A stretch of 5,466 nt of DNA from Actinomycetota bacterium. Its GTDB lineage: Bacteria > Actinomycetota > Thermoleophilia > UBA2241. Positions within the stretch are counted from its first letter, which is position 1. The number at the start of each line of letters is the position of its first letter. Under the pieces are notes generated by a model that saw only the letters and a program-made list of their open reading frames with translations, was not told the DNA's origin and ran no database searches. Of this stretch, positions 5,383 through 5,466 are shown in pieces. The position numbers and the translations under genes are program-made. The stretch is from the NCBI GenBank assembly GCA_003157715.1, contig PMKK01000207.1, positions 3,070 through 8,535 of the forward strand, read 5' to 3'.

Positions 5383-5466
5383 TCAGTGTACCCGCTCTTG
5401 CCGCGCCTTGCCCTGCTCACCAGCCTTGTCCTGATCCCTCGCCTTGCCCTGCAGATAGTCGACCAT
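5383..5466 (-). CDS. Partial or very short CDS at right edge, C-terminal tail with 6-residue repeats
   Basis: A minus-strand frame reaches the window edge and ends at TGA (5385-5383), 27 residues in. It is highly charged and contains three six-residue units, QGKARD, QDKAGE and QGKARQ, encoded by an 18-bp DNA repeat. An intrinsic terminator on the same strand follows about 35 nt downstream, which supports a real gene end here. The last three bases of the window happen to read ATG on this strand. It could therefore be a complete 27-residue peptide or, more likely, the tail of a longer protein; the upstream sequence is not visible. No function can be assigned. Confidence 0.45.
   Translation of the reverse strand: MVDYLQGKARDQDKAGEQGKARQERVH
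5405..5451. repeat. 18-bp tandem repeat in the right-edge gene tail
   Basis: GCCTTGCCCTG occurs at 5405-5415 and 5441-5451, with GCCTTGTCCTG at 5423-5433, so the period is exactly 18 bp. Read on the minus strand, the core encodes Q(G/D)KA. Confidence 0.7.

Noticed and set aside
5356..5402. tRNA-like words (GGTCTAGCGGTGA, GTTCA) near the right edge
   Set aside because: No acceptor stem, anticodon arm or correct spacing can be formed; the resemblance is chance.

Overview
This is a GC-rich (roughly 70%) bacterial window with dense gene packing, ATGA stop/start overlaps, a Ser-rich lipoprotein linker and many ECF-style features. This points to an Actinomycetota-type genome, possibly of the Thermoleophilia/Solirubrobacterales kind. 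That placement is inferred from composition and gene style only; there is no rRNA or other marker.

Left half (minus strand, about 2761 down to 1): a probable operon reads leftward. It holds a TetR-family repressor, a 14-helix DHA2-type MFS drug exporter and the N-terminal third of a class I SAM-dependent methyltransferase that runs off the left edge. Both junctions are 4-base ATGA overlaps, so translation is probably coupled. In front of the repressor gene lie a sigma-70-like promoter and a perfect 13-bp palindrome at the predicted transcription start. Two weaker copies of the palindrome follow at exact 19-bp steps. This looks like an autoregulated, drug-induced efflux operon.

Middle (2639-3568): a 324-bp non-coding stretch carries the operators and a degenerate 36-bp tandem repeat. 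It is followed, on the minus strand, by a gene for a small secreted lipoprotein with a plastocyanin-like copper domain. A 156-bp divergent region separates this gene from the rightward genes.

Right half (plus strand, 3569-5289): an ECF sigma factor with a probable TTG start overlaps by ATGA with a single-pass membrane protein. The outer, Trp-rich part of that protein is an internal duplication with a period of about 157 residues. By position it is a candidate anti-sigma factor or sensor, but it lacks a recognisable zinc anti-sigma motif. The copper lipoprotein, sigma factor and membrane protein may form one envelope or redox response unit; this is inference.

Right edge: a strong hairpin with a T-tract on the minus strand terminates a leftward gene, of which only a short repeat-bearing tail is visible (5383-5466).
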